A stretch of 64,000 nt of DNA from an uncultured Geobacteraceae bacterium (GTDB lineage Bacteria > Desulfobacterota > Desulfuromonadia > Geobacterales > Pseudopelobacteraceae). A model generated the notes under the pieces. The model saw nothing but the letters and a program-made list of their open reading frames with translations, made no database searches and had not been told where the DNA came from. The stretch is taken from NCBI GenBank assembly GCA_903852495.1, contig CAINRC010000001.1:1-64000 (forward strand), written 5' to 3'. Within the stretch, counting starts at the first letter, position 1, and every line of letters starts with the position of its first letter. Made by a program: the position numbers and the translations under genes. Positions 16,312 to 25,176 of the stretch are shown in pieces.

Positions 16312-17094
16312 TTATTTTCCCTTGAAATCAGCGGTACGTTTTTCGACAAAAGCCCCCATCCCTTCGCGCTGGTCGCCGGTGGCAAACAGCACGCCGAACA
16401 GTGAGGCCTCATAACGGAAACCATCTTCCTTGGTCATGCTCAATCCGTTCACGATGGCATCCTTGGCGTATGCCACCCCCAACGGCCCCTTGGCGGCAAT
16501 TTCCCGGGCGGTGCCGAGCGCCTTCGCCATCAGCTCTTCCGGCGGGAACAGTTCATTGACAATGCCCCACTCACAGGCTTTTGCAGCGGTGATGATCCGT
16601 CCGGACAGCACCAGTTCATTGGCCCTGTTCGGGCCGATCAGACGCGCCAGATTCTGGGTGCCGCCGAAACCGGGGATCACCCCCAGCCCCACTTCGGGAA
16701 AACCGAATTTCGCTTTTTCGGAGGCATAGATGAAATCACAGGCCAATGCCAATTCCAGACCGCCGCCCAGAGCATAGCCGTTGACCGCTGCAATTACCGG
16801 CTTGCGCATTTTGTTGATCAGCAGCATCAGACGCTGTCCCTTGCGGGCAAAATCATGGGCTTCAAAGGAGGAGATTTCTGCCATCTCCTTGATATCAGCG
16901 CCGGCGACAAAGGCCTTTTCGCCGGCACCGGTCAGAATAACCACCTTGACGGCAGCGTCCAGATCAAGTTCATACAGGGCGCACTCCAACTCCCGCACGA
17001 CGTCGCTGTTGAGTGCATTCAGTGCCTGGGGTCGGTTGATGGTAACGGTTGTAATCCCGTCACAGCTTTCAATCAGCAGATTTTTGAATTCCAT
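16312..17094 (-). CDS. Enoyl-CoA hydratase / crotonase
   Basis: A 260-residue crotonase-fold protein. The oxyanion hole and CoA region are AFVAGADIKEM and GYALGGGLELALACDF. The two catalytic glutamates are expected in GGGLELA and in the PEVGLGVIPGFGGTQ region. It hydrates crotonyl-CoA (or a related 2-enoyl-CoA) to the 3-hydroxyacyl-CoA. It lies between the butyryl-CoA dehydrogenase-like and 3-hydroxyacyl-CoA dehydrogenase genes, with short gaps. Confidence 0.94.
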   Translation of the reverse strand: MEFKNLLIESCDGITTVTINRPQALNALNSDVVRELECALYELDLDAAVKVVILTGAGEKAFVAGADIKEMAEISSFEAHDFARKGQRLMLLINKMRKPVIAAVNGYALGGGLELALACDFIYASEKAKFGFPEVGLGVIPGFGGTQNLARLIGPNRANELVLSGRIITAAKACEWGIVNELFPPEELMAKALGTAREIAAKGPLGVAYAKDAIVNGLSMTKEDGFRYEASLFGVLFATGDQREGMGAFVEKRTADFKGK

Positions 17095-17109
17095 GGTGTT
17101 CTCCTCCTG

Positions 17110-17955
17110 CTAATAGGTGTAAAAGCCGCGTCCGGACTTGCGCCCCATGTAGCCCGCATTGACCATTTTGACCAGCAGCGGACAGGGACGGTATTTGGGG
17201 TCCTTGAAGCCGTCATACAGAACGTTGGCTATTGCCAGTACCGTATCAAGACCGATGAAATCGGCCAGAGTCAGCGGCCCCATCGGCTGGTTGGTGCCGA
17301 GCTTCATCCCCTTGTCGATATCCTCTGCGGTGGCAATCCCTTCGTACAGGGCAAAAACAGCTTCATTGATCATCGGAATCAGAACACGATTGACGATAAA
17401 GCCCGGGTAATCCTGGGATACCGCCATCTCTTTTTCCAGTTTCGCCACCAGAGATCCGGTCAGAGCAAACGTGTCATCACTGGTTGCGTGTCCGCGAATG
17501 ACTTCCACCAGCTTCATGATCGGCACCGGATTCATGAAGTGCATTCCGATGACTTTATCCGGGCGGCCCGTAACGGAAGCGATCTTGGTGATCGGAATGG
17601 ACGAGGTGTTTGATGCCAGAATCGCCCCCTCTTTCACGATACCGTCCAGTTTACGGAAGATTTCCAGCTTGAGCGGCTCATATTCCGTGACCGCTTCGAC
17701 GGCGAAATCGACGTTGGCCAGGTCATTCATATCCTGGGTAACGCGAATCCTGCCGAGCGTTTCTCCAACCAGCGCCTCCGGAATTGCCCCTTTTTTCGCC
17801 TGACGCTCCAGATTCTGGCCGATGGCCTTCACCGCTTTGTCCAACTGTGCCTGGGCAATATCGAACAGAACGACCTGATACCCGTACTGGGCAAAAACAT
17901 GGGCTATGCCGTTACCCATCTGACCTGCACCAAGAACACCAACTGATGTAATCAT
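17110..17955 (-). CDS. 3-hydroxybutyryl-CoA dehydrogenase
   Basis: A 281-residue stand-alone dehydrogenase. The NAD-binding site is VGVLGAGQMGNGIAHVFA, and the catalytic histidine is in GMHFMNPVPIMKLVEVI. The C-terminal dimer domain has FIVNRVLIPMINEA and TNQPMGPLTLADFIGLD. The ATG at 17953-17955 follows GGAGG; an upstream in-frame start is not needed. It oxidises 3-hydroxybutyryl-CoA to acetoacetyl-CoA for the thiolase encoded 10 bp upstream. Confidence 0.95.
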   Translation of the reverse strand: MITSVGVLGAGQMGNGIAHVFAQYGYQVVLFDIAQAQLDKAVKAIGQNLERQAKKGAIPEALVGETLGRIRVTQDMNDLANVDFAVEAVTEYEPLKLEIFRKLDGIVKEGAILASNTSSIPITKIASVTGRPDKVIGMHFMNPVPIMKLVEVIRGHATSDDTFALTGSLVAKLEKEMAVSQDYPGFIVNRVLIPMINEAVFALYEGIATAEDIDKGMKLGTNQPMGPLTLADFIGLDTVLAIANVLYDGFKDPKYRPCPLLVKMVNAGYMGRKSGRGFYTY

Positions 17956-17965
17956 TCCCGCCTCC

Positions 17966-19144
17966 CTAAATTCTTTCAAAAATTACCGCAACGGCTTCAC
18001 CGCCACCGATGCAGAGTGTGGCCAGGCCGTAGCGCAGATTACGTTTGTGCAGCTCCCGGATAACAGTCATGGCCAGTCGGGCACCGCTGGCACCGATCGG
18101 GTGGCCGATTGCGCAGGCACCGCCATTGACATTGACTTTTGCCGGATCCAGATTCAGGCTTTTAATAGCAATCAGCGTCACCGAAGCAAATGCTTCGTTA
18201 ATTTCGAACAGGTCGATATCCGCGACGCTCAAACCGGCCTTGTCGCAGGCGGCCTGAATAGCCGAGACCGGGGCTTCCGGAAAGTAATCGGGGTGCAGGC
18301 TGCTGGTGGCCGAAGCAACAATGCGGGCTTTCGGGGTGAGGTTATGTTTTTTTACCGCTGCTGCACCCGCCAGGAGCAGCAGTGCGGCTCCGTCATTGAT
18401 GGTGGACGCGTTACCGGCCGTTATGCTGCCGTCTTTCCTGAATACCGGCTTCAGATTGACGATCTTGGTAAAGTCAACCTTGAACGGTTCTTCATCGTCA
18501 GCAACAACCGTGTCAACGCCGCGCACATTCTTGACGACCGGCACAATCTCATCCTTGAAAACACCACCCGTAACCGCAGCCTGGGCCAGACGATAAGAGC
18601 GAAGAGCCAGTTCGTCCTGCTCCTCACGGGTCAGGCCGTTACGCGCAACGCTGGCTTCACCGATAATGCCCATGTGCACTCCGGTGTAGGGGTCAGACAG
18701 GCCGTCATGGATCATCAGGTCGAATATTTCACCATTACCCATGCGAAAACCGTTACGGGCTTTTTTCAGAAAATAGGGAGCAAGGGACATATTTTCCATG
18801 CCGCCGGCCAGTACCACGTCGGCATTGCCAAGCTGAATTGAATCGCTCCCAAGCATTACCGCCTTGAGGCCGCTCCCGCAAACCTTGTTGATCGTCAGTG
18901 CAGGAACAGCATCCGGCAGACCGCCGGCACGCATGGCCTGGCGGGCTGGCGCCTGGCCGCATCCACCGCTCAGCACCTGGCCGAGAATGACTTCACCGAC
19001 CGCTTCAGCGGGAAGCGCATTGCGGTTCAGCAACCCTTTTATTACCGTAGCAGCCAACTCGGGGGCGGCAACATCTGATAAAACTCCTCCAAAAGAACCA
19101 AATGGCGTCCTCATGCCATCGACTACATACACTTCTTCTTTCAT
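17966..19144 (-). CDS. Acetyl-CoA acetyltransferase (thiolase)
   Basis: A 392-residue thiolase with the nucleophile Cys89 in INKVCGSGLKAV, the His motif ACAIGHPIGASGAR and the C-terminal CIGGGEAVAV. It splits acetoacetyl-CoA into two acetyl-CoA. It is the first gene of a minus-strand operon reaching to the terminator at 7 kb, and its promoter carries the shared dyad at 19190-19205. Confidence 0.95.
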   Translation of the reverse strand: MKEEVYVVDGMRTPFGSFGGVLSDVAAPELAATVIKGLLNRNALPAEAVGEVILGQVLSGGCGQAPARQAMRAGGLPDAVPALTINKVCGSGLKAVMLGSDSIQLGNADVVLAGGMENMSLAPYFLKKARNGFRMGNGEIFDLMIHDGLSDPYTGVHMGIIGEASVARNGLTREEQDELALRSYRLAQAAVTGGVFKDEIVPVVKNVRGVDTVVADDEEPFKVDFTKIVNLKPVFRKDGSITAGNASTINDGAALLLLAGAAAVKKHNLTPKARIVASATSSLHPDYFPEAPVSAIQAACDKAGLSVADIDLFEINEAFASVTLIAIKSLNLDPAKVNVNGGACAIGHPIGASGARLAMTVIRELHKRNLRYGLATLCIGGGEAVAVIFERI

Positions 19145-19176
19145 ATTTCCGCCTCCGATATGTGGTAATGTGCCGC

Positions 19177-19205
19177 ACTATACATTCCGTTTACGTTCAT
19201 GTCAA
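19177..19205 (-). promoter_or_regulatory. Promoter plus MerR/LiuR-like operator of the thiolase operon
   Basis: TTGACA (19200-19205), 17 bp, then TATAGT (19177-19182) on the minus strand. The imperfect dyad TTGAC-ATGAAC-GTAAA (19190-19205) covers the -35 and the first part of the spacer. The same 16-bp element occurs at 25070-25085 and 27627-27642. Confidence 0.8.
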
Positions 19206-19307
19206 CAAAACTTATAACGCGATTATAGCTTATTGTATTTTTGTCTGATCCCTGCATGTGGAAAATGGACTGGAGGGAGTCGAACTATGGCTGGTGCCGT
19301 AATAAAT

Positions 19308-19344
19308 GGATCCCCGACCAGCCTGACAGCTGATGTGGGGACCC
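19308..19344 (-). terminator. Possible weak terminator of the IcmF operon
   Basis: Imperfect 8-bp arms (19308-19315 with 19337-19344) could form a hairpin 13 bases after the M24 peptidase gene. There is only an AT-rich stretch after it, not a T run. Confidence 0.3.
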
Positions 19345-19356
19345 TTCGGCAAACCG

Positions 19357-20523
19357 TTATATAAAAACTATCCGGTCATCAATATCTGTTATTTTTTCGC
19401 CACCGCTGTGCGAAACGGCAAACGTGTTCTCTATACCGATAACCCCCTTGTCCGGGAAAACAAATTTCGGTTCAATGGCAATCGTTTGTCCGGCCTGAAG
19501 CGGCACCTTAAAGCCTTGTGCCAACACTGGAAACTCATCAAGCTCCAGTCCGACGCCATGACCGACAAAACGGGCCTGCTCACCCGGCATCCCCATAAAG
19601 TGGGCGCCAAGGCCCCCTTTTTCAGCAATTTCAACTGCTTGCTGGAACAACTCTTCGCAAATTGCCCCCGGCTTCAAAGCGTTCTGCAGATGGTTCTGAA
19701 TTACCAGAGAAAGGTCAAACGCCCTCTGCAGTTCCGGATCAAGTTCACCGATTACGAAAATACGCGTCATATCGGTGATATAGCCGTTGAACACGCCGGT
19801 ATAATCCATGAACACCGGTTCGTTGCGATTGATAATCTGTGTTGACGACCCCTGGGGTGACGCGTTGGAAAGCCCGCGCCCGGTGACGGCACCGTCAAAA
19901 AAGCCATAGGAAGCGGCACCGGACGAGAGGGCAAGCCCCATGAACAGCTCCTGGTTAAAGGCGCGCATGCGGATATACCCTTCATTGCCTGCGGTACGGA
20001 GCCGATGCTCAAACTCGGCGGCAAGATCAAGTTCACGCATTCCGGCCTTGAGAAACTGCGGCACCTGCTTGAATACGGAGCAGAGCGTGGCACCGGAAAA
20101 GCGCAGCTGATCGAGCTCAAAGGCCGTTTTTACCGAACGGACTTCACGGTTTGCCGCCGAGATGTCGACAAATTCGCGACCGGGCAGCAGTTTGGTGTAG
20201 TAGTTCAACTGCTGTACCGGTGCCACATCAAAGGTGAAGCCGATTTTTGCCACCCCTTCATGGAACAGGGCGGGAAATTCCTTGCTGGACGGGAACGGGC
20301 GGATGTCAGTCAGTGGGCTCTCAAGCCTGGCCCGAGCCAGACTCTTGCGCACCATCAGAACCGGCTCTCCCGCAGCCGGAATCCAGAGGGTCGAATTCTG
20401 CCGGGTACCGGAAAAGTAATACACATCAATCGGGAAGATAAACAGCGCACCGTCAATCCCCTTGGCCTGCAGCTGCCCCTGCATGGCAGCTACCCTCTGC
20501 ATTGCTTCCGTATATGTCACCAT
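19357..20523 (-). CDS. M24 family metallopeptidase (Xaa-Pro aminopeptidase-like)
   Basis: A 388-residue protein with a creatinase N-terminal domain (IDGALFIFPIDVYYFSGTRQ) and the pita-bread catalytic domain. Metal ligands are seen in order: Asp in MDYTGVFNGYITDMTR, His in FVGHGVGLELDEFP, and two Glu in IAIEPKFVFP and IGIENTFAV. The ATG at 20521-20523 follows AGGAG at nine bases. It is the last gene of the IcmF operon; a peptidase here would fit amino-acid use, but its natural substrate is unknown. Confidence 0.9.
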   Translation of the reverse strand: MVTYTEAMQRVAAMQGQLQAKGIDGALFIFPIDVYYFSGTRQNSTLWIPAAGEPVLMVRKSLARARLESPLTDIRPFPSSKEFPALFHEGVAKIGFTFDVAPVQQLNYYTKLLPGREFVDISAANREVRSVKTAFELDQLRFSGATLCSVFKQVPQFLKAGMRELDLAAEFEHRLRTAGNEGYIRMRAFNQELFMGLALSSGAASYGFFDGAVTGRGLSNASPQGSSTQIINRNEPVFMDYTGVFNGYITDMTRIFVIGELDPELQRAFDLSLVIQNHLQNALKPGAICEELFQQAVEIAEKGGLGAHFMGMPGEQARFVGHGVGLELDEFPVLAQGFKVPLQAGQTIAIEPKFVFPDKGVIGIENTFAVSHSGGEKITDIDDRIVFI

Positions 20524-20542
20524 GAATTGATTCTCCTGTATG

Positions 20543-21070
20543 TTAGTGTGGCCACTGGTTAAAATAGGCGATTTCCGACAGCTGCTTGCGCGGCCTCTGT
20601 TTCGGCTCCTGATCCGGGTAGCCGAGCGGGGTGATACCCACAATCCTGATGCCGTCCGGGATGCCGAGTGAACGCTTGATCAGCTCCTCGTCATACCACC
20701 CCATCCAGCAGGTCCCCAGGCCGAGAGCGTGGGCTGCGAGGCAGAGATGTTCAAAAGCGATTGCTACATCCGCGACAAAATAATCAATGCCGTTTTCCAC
20801 ATCCGACTCAGCCGGGTTGCCGCACACTACGATTACCACCGGCGCAGCAGCAATCGCCTTCTTGCCCGGATTGTCGTCAGGGAATGCCTCCAGAACGCGA
20901 GCACGAGCTTCAGCATCAGACAGCACCAGAAAGCGCCAGCACTGCAGATTTTTCCAGGATGGCGCCAGACGGGCCGCATCCAAAACCTGGTCAATCTTTT
21001 CCTGTTCGACCGGGGTGTCCTTATATTTTCTGATACTTCTACGATCGCGAAAAACCTGAAAAATGTCCAT
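20543..21070 (-). CDS. Nitroreductase family FMN protein
   Basis: A 175-residue nitroreductase fold. FRDRRSIRKYKDTPV binds FMN phosphate; APSWKNLQCWRFLVL, GLGTCWMGWYD and PLGYPDQEPKQRPRK are typical. AGGAG lies eight bases before the ATG at 21068-21070. Members reduce nitroaromatics, quinones or flavins with NAD(P)H. Its place between icmF and the peptidase gives no clear function. Confidence 0.9.
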   Translation of the reverse strand: MDIFQVFRDRRSIRKYKDTPVEQEKIDQVLDAARLAPSWKNLQCWRFLVLSDAEARARVLEAFPDDNPGKKAIAAAPVVIVVCGNPAESDVENGIDYFVADVAIAFEHLCLAAHALGLGTCWMGWYDEELIKRSLGIPDGIRIVGITPLGYPDQEPKQRPRKQLSEIAYFNQWPH

Positions 21071-21172
21071 TGTGGCTGCTCCTGTCCGGTTATTCCAATT
21101 CCAGTTCAAAGATGATCTCAAGGCGGCGAGGGGATCGGCCAACGAAGAGAGGGCTTTGAAATGGAATTGGAA

Positions 21173-24100
21173 TTACATATTTCTGCGATATTTTCCGCCG
21201 ACTTCATACAATGCATGGCTGATCTGCCCCAGGGAAGCGACCTTGACCGTATCCATCAGTTCGGCAAAGATATTCTCCCCCGCAATGGCAACTGCCTGCA
21301 GACGCTTCAGCGCCGCCGGAGCGGTATCCCTGTTATTGTCATGGAATGCCCGCAGATTCAGAATCTGCTGTTCTTTTTCCTCTTTAGTCGCACGGGCCAA
21401 CTCTCCGGTGGTATTGAATCCCTCTTCGTCGGCACGGGGATTAAGGAACGTGTTTACTCCCACAATCGGCAGTTCACCGTTATGCTTTTTATGCTCGTAC
21501 AGCATTGATTCATCCTGGATTTTTGAACGCTGGTACTGGGTTTCCATAGCACCAAGGACCCCGCCCCGCTGATCAATCCGCTCAAATTCTGCCATGACCG
21601 CCTCTTCCACGAGATCGGTCAGCTCCTCGATTATGAAGGAACCCTGCAGTGAATTCTCGTTTCGGGCGAGCCCGAACTCCTTGGTGATGATCATCTGGAT
21701 CGCCATCGCCCGGCGCACTGACTCTTCGGTCGGAGTGGTGACCGCTTCATCATAGGCGTTGGTATGGAGCGAGTTGCAGTTGTCATAGATCGCAATCAGC
21801 GCCTGTAACGTAGTGCGGATGTCGTTAAAGTCCATTTCCTGGGCGTGCAGCGAACGGCCGGAGGTTTGAATGTGGTATTTAAGTTTCTGACTGCGATCGT
21901 TGGCTCCGTACTTCTCCCGCATGGCAACTGCCCAGATCCGGCGTGCCACCCGTCCGATAACCGTGTATTCCGGATCAAGCCCGTTGGAAAAGAAGTACGA
22001 AAGATTCGCGGCAAAATCGTCAATGTGCATCCCGCGTGACAGGTAATACTCCACGTAGGTAAAACCGTTGGAAAGCGTGAAGGCCAGCTGGCTGATCGGG
22101 TTGGCCCCGGCTTCGGCAATATGGTAGCCGCTGATCGAAACGGAATAATAGTTGCGCACCTTCTGTTCGATGAAGTACTGCTGCATATCCCCCATCATCT
22201 TCAGGGCAAACTCGGTCGAGAAGATGCAGGTGTTCTGCCCCTGATCCTCCTTGAGGATATCGGCCTGGACGGTACCCCGCACCGTCTGCAGGGTACAGGC
22301 ACGGATTTCCCGGTATTCTTCCTCGGACGGCTGCCGACAGTTTTTCTCCCGGAAAATATCGACCTGCTGCTCCGTTGCGGCATTGAAGAAAAACGCCAGC
22401 ATCATGGGAGCCGGGCCGTTAATGGTGATGGAGACACTTGTGTTGGGAGCGCACAGGTCAAAACCGGCAAACAGTTTCTGCATATCATTGACCGTGCAGA
22501 TGGAAACACCGCTTTCGCCGACCTTGCCATAGATATCAGGCGGATAATCAGGATCTTCACCGTACAGTGTCACACTGTCAAAAGCGGTGGACAGCCGCTT
22601 GGCGTCATCATCTTTACAGAGATAGTGGAAGCGGCGGTTGGTGCGCTCCGGAGTCCCCTCGCCGGCAAACTGGCGCTTGGGATCCTCTTCGGCCCGTTTG
22701 AACGGAAAGACACCGGCGGTGAAGGGAAAGCAGCCCGGCGCGTTTTCGAACATGCACCAGCGCAGAATCTCACCCCAATCGGCAAAATCCGGCAGACAAA
22801 CCTTGGGAATACGGGTTCCGGACAGAGAGGTCGTATAAAGGTCGCTCCGAATTTCCTTGTCCCTGACCTTTGTTACCAGCTGGTCGCGACGGTAGGATGC
22901 CTTCAACTCCGGCCATTCTTTGAGAATCCGCTTTGGCTCTTCGTGGAGTCTGGAATCGAAAATTGTCAGCTGCTTGTCCAGTGCCGACTCTGCAGCTGAA
23001 TCGCCGAGCAGTTCCCTGGCCCCGGTCAGCTGGAAAAGCCGCCGCGCCACGTCTACCTGATCTTTTACCTGTTTGCGGTAGCCACGCACCGTCTGCACTA
23101 TTTCGCCCAGATAGTGAATCCGGTCTGAGGGGATGATGTACTTTTTGAGGCTTTCCTTTTCCGTAACCGGAAGGGAAGAGTGCAGGTCAAGCCCCTTTTT
23201 GCAGTTTATAATTCCAATCAGCGCACGATACAGGACGTTGGTGCCGGGATCGTTAAACTGGGAAGCGATTGTGCCGAACACCGGCAGATCTTCATCGGCT
23301 CCGTCGAAGATATTCCGGTTGCGCCGGTACTGTTTGCGCACGTTTCTGAGCGCGTCCTCAGCCCCTTTGCGCTCAAACTTGTTGATGGCCACCACATCGG
23401 CAAAATCCAGCATATCGATCTTTTCCAGCTGGGTCGGCGCACCGAACTCACAGGTCATGACGTACAGAGACACATCACAGACCCCGACGACCCCGGCGTT
23501 CCCCTGACCGATGCCGCTTGTCTCCACAAATACCAGATCAAAACCGGCCGCCCGTACCACGTCAATGGCATCCTCGATAGCCGCCGAAAGTTCGGTCTGG
23601 GAGTCGCGGGTCGCCAGGGAACGCATATAAATCCGGTTTGAATTTATTGAGTTCATCCTGATCCGGTCGCCCAGCAGAGCGCCACCGGTCCGCTGCCGCG
23701 AAGGATCAACCGCCAGAATTGCCACACTCTTCTCCGGAAAATCCCGCGTAAAGCGGAGCACCAGCTCATCGGTAATGGAGCTTTTGCCCGCGCCGCCGGT
23801 ACCGGTAATACCAACGACCGGAACATCCTGGGCCATCCCCCTGATCGTATCCCGGAGTGCGGCGTACCCTGCACCATGGTCATGAACCGCCTGCTCGGCC
23901 AGAGTAATCAGTGTGTTTACCGCACGGATATCCTGCTTGGCCAAACGGGCGGTTTCCGCAGCGATGTCGCGCTCTATGGAGAAATCGCACTCGGCAAGAA
24001 TCAGGTTAATCATCCCCTGCAGCCCCATGCGGCGGCCATCGTCCGGGGAAAAGATTTTGCGGACTCCGTACCCTTCAATTTCAGCAATCTCATCCGGCAC

Positions 24101-24421
24101 GATAACGCCACCGCCGCCGCCGAAAACTTTTATATGCCCCTCACCGCGCTGGCGGAGCAGATCGATGATGTACTTGAAAAACTCAACGTGCCCCCCCTGA
24201 TAGCAGCTGACTGCAATACCCTGGGCATCTTCCTGGATGGCAGCAGTGACAATCTCCTCCACCGAACGGTTATGACCCAGGTGGATCACTTCGGCGCCCG
24301 ATGACTGAAGGATGCGGCGGATAACGTTAGTCGCGGCATCATGGCCGTCAAACAGGCTGGTGGCGGTGACAACCCGGACCTTATGGGCAGTTTTGTACGG
24401 TTCGATTACTGGTGAGGACAT
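21173..24421 (-). CDS. icmF: Fused isobutyryl-CoA mutase IcmF (B12 domain, G-protein chaperone, mutase domain)
   Basis: A 1082-residue protein with three parts in order. The N-terminal B12-binding domain (about 1-140) has DGHDAA with the cobalt-ligating His and [16 protein letters not shown] MeaB-type GTPase (about 180-420) has [14 protein letters not shown] and INKFERKG. The C-terminal TIM-barrel mutase domain has [28 protein letters not shown] and [16 protein letters not shown]. The [10 protein letters not shown] form marks IcmF rather than methylmalonyl-CoA mutase. It interconverts isobutyryl- and n-butyryl-CoA; some members also act on isovaleryl/pivalyl-CoA. The ATG at 24419-24421, with CAGGAG upstream, gives the usual family length. 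Confidence 0.95.
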   Translation of the reverse strand: MSSPVIEPYKTAHKVRVVTATSLFDGHDAATNVIRRILQSSGAEVIHLGHNRSVEEIVTAAIQEDAQGIAVSCYQGGHVEFFKYIIDLLRQRGEGHIKVFGGGGGVIVPDEIAEIEGYGVRKIFSPDDGRRMGLQGMINLILAECDFSIERDIAAETARLAKQDIRAVNTLITLAEQAVHDHGAGYAALRDTIRGMAQDVPVVGITGTGGAGKSSITDELVLRFTRDFPEKSVAILAVDPSRQRTGGALLGDRIRMNSINSNRIYMRSLATRDSQTELSAAIEDAIDVVRAAGFDLVFVETSGIGQGNAGVVGVCDVSLYVMTCEFGAPTQLEKIDMLDFADVVAINKFERKGAEDALRNVRKQYRRNRNIFDGADEDLPVFGTIASQFNDPGTNVLYRALIGIINCKKGLDLHSSLPVTEKESLKKYIIPSDRIHYLGEIVQTVRGYRKQVKDQVDVARRLFQLTGARELLGDSAAESALDKQLTIFDSRLHEEPKRILKEWPELKASYRRDQLVTKVRDKEIRSDLYTTSLSGTRIPKVCLPDFADWGEILRWCMFENAPGCFPFTAGVFPFKRAEEDPKRQFAGEGTPERTNRRFHYLCKDDDAKRLSTAFDSVTLYGEDPDYPPDIYGKVGESGVSICTVNDMQKLFAGFDLCAPNTSVSITINGPAPMMLAFFFNAATEQQVDIFREKNCRQPSEEEYREIRACTLQTVRGTVQADILKEDQGQNTCIFSTEFALKMMGDMQQYFIEQKVRNYYSVSISGYHIAEAGANPISQLAFTLSNGFTYVEYYLSRGMHIDDFAANLSYFFSNGLDPEYTVIGRVARRIWAVAMREKYGANDRSQKLKYHIQTSGRSLHAQEMDFNDIRTTLQALIAIYDNCNSLHTNAYDEAVTTPTEESVRRAMAIQMIITKEFGLARNENSLQGSFIIEELTDLVEEAVMAEFERIDQRGGVLGAMETQYQRSKIQDESMLYEHKKHNGELPIVGVNTFLNPRADEEGFNTTGELARATKEEKEQQILNLRAFHDNNRDTAPAALKRLQAVAIAGENIFAELMDTVKVASLGQISHALYEVGGKYRRNM

Positions 24422-24449
24422 ATATTTTCTCCTGTTTTGAACAATCAAC

Positions 24450-24995
24450 TTACGCTTCCAGGGTAAACTCCCACGCACACCAGAAGGTTTCAGGATGTGC
24501 ATCAGGCGGGCAGGCGATGCAGGTGGTTTTGATGCGCGGATCAATCGCTTTGGCAAATTCGCTGTATTCAACAATGCCAACCGACTTGCAGGGGTGGTCA
24601 GCCAACCCTTTTCGCTTACGGGCCGACTGCACCCTGCAGTCAAGCATCCGGAACACAACCCGCGTGTCACTCTGTTCGATAACATCCTGCAGATTGAGGC
24701 GGGCGTAAAAACGATGTTTCAGACATTCCACCAAAGCCGCAATTCCGCCGCCCGCTTTGAGTCCCAGACGATCCATTATTCGGCGTGCTTCAATAACCGT
24801 AAAATACCGCCACGCCTCGGTGTCGACATCCACAGCGACTTCCATGCCATACCGCTTTTCAACCGCCTGAAACCAGACGCCATCATGAGCCAGCCAGTTT
24901 TTTGCATCATCAACGATTATTTTTACAAGCTCTTCCTTGCTGAGTTCATACAGAAGGCGTACCCCTTCATCACCGGCACGTTCAGCACTTGACAT
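24450..24995 (-). CDS. DUF6125 family protein
   Basis: A 181-residue protein of the family annotated DUF6125 or L-2-amino-thiazoline-4-carboxylate hydrolase-like. Conserved cysteines occur in [30 protein letters not shown] and the C-terminal WCAWEF. It may bind a metal or substrate through these. AAAAGGAG lies eight bases before the ATG. It is the first gene of the operon that carries icmF and is controlled by the dyad at 25070-25085, so a role in branched acyl-CoA or carboxylate metabolism is inferred, not shown. Confidence 0.75.
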   Translation of the reverse strand: MSSAERAGDEGVRLLYELSKEELVKIIVDDAKNWLAHDGVWFQAVEKRYGMEVAVDVDTEAWRYFTVIEARRIMDRLGLKAGGGIAALVECLKHRFYARLNLQDVIEQSDTRVVFRMLDCRVQSARKRKGLADHPCKSVGIVEYSEFAKAIDPRIKTTCIACPPDAHPETFWCAWEFTLEA

Positions 24996-25055
24996 ATACG
25001 CTTCTCCTTTTGGAGTACTTAATAGAACATCTTTTCAATGACTGGTTCGCGGCGC

Positions 25056-25085
25056 ACTATATTCGTCAGTTTACGTTCAAGTCAA
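25056..25085 (-). promoter_or_regulatory. Promoter plus MerR/LiuR-like operator of the DUF6125-icmF operon
   Basis: TTGACT (25080-25085), 18 bp, then TATAGT (25056-25061) on the minus strand. The dyad TTGAC-TTGAAC-GTAAA (25070-25085) differs from the other two copies at one base. Confidence 0.8.
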
Positions 25086-25142
25086 GCAGAAAAAATGCGC
25101 CGTTATATCCACTTTAAATAATTAACAAAATAACATACTGGT

Positions 25143-25170
25143 GGCCTGCGGAGCGTGAACCCCGCAGGCC
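25143..25170 (-). terminator. Hairpin after actP-like gene
   Basis: A perfect 9-bp GC-rich stem (25143-25151 with 25162-25170) starts 7 bases after the symporter stop. A T run does not follow directly, so termination may be partial. Confidence 0.5.
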
Positions 25171-25176
25171 GGTCAA

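Noticed and set aside
19255-19300. tRNA-like fragment (GAGGGAGTCGAACTATGG region)
   Set aside because: A GTTCGACT loop can be read on the minus strand, but the five bases on each side do not pair and no acceptor or anticodon arm exists.
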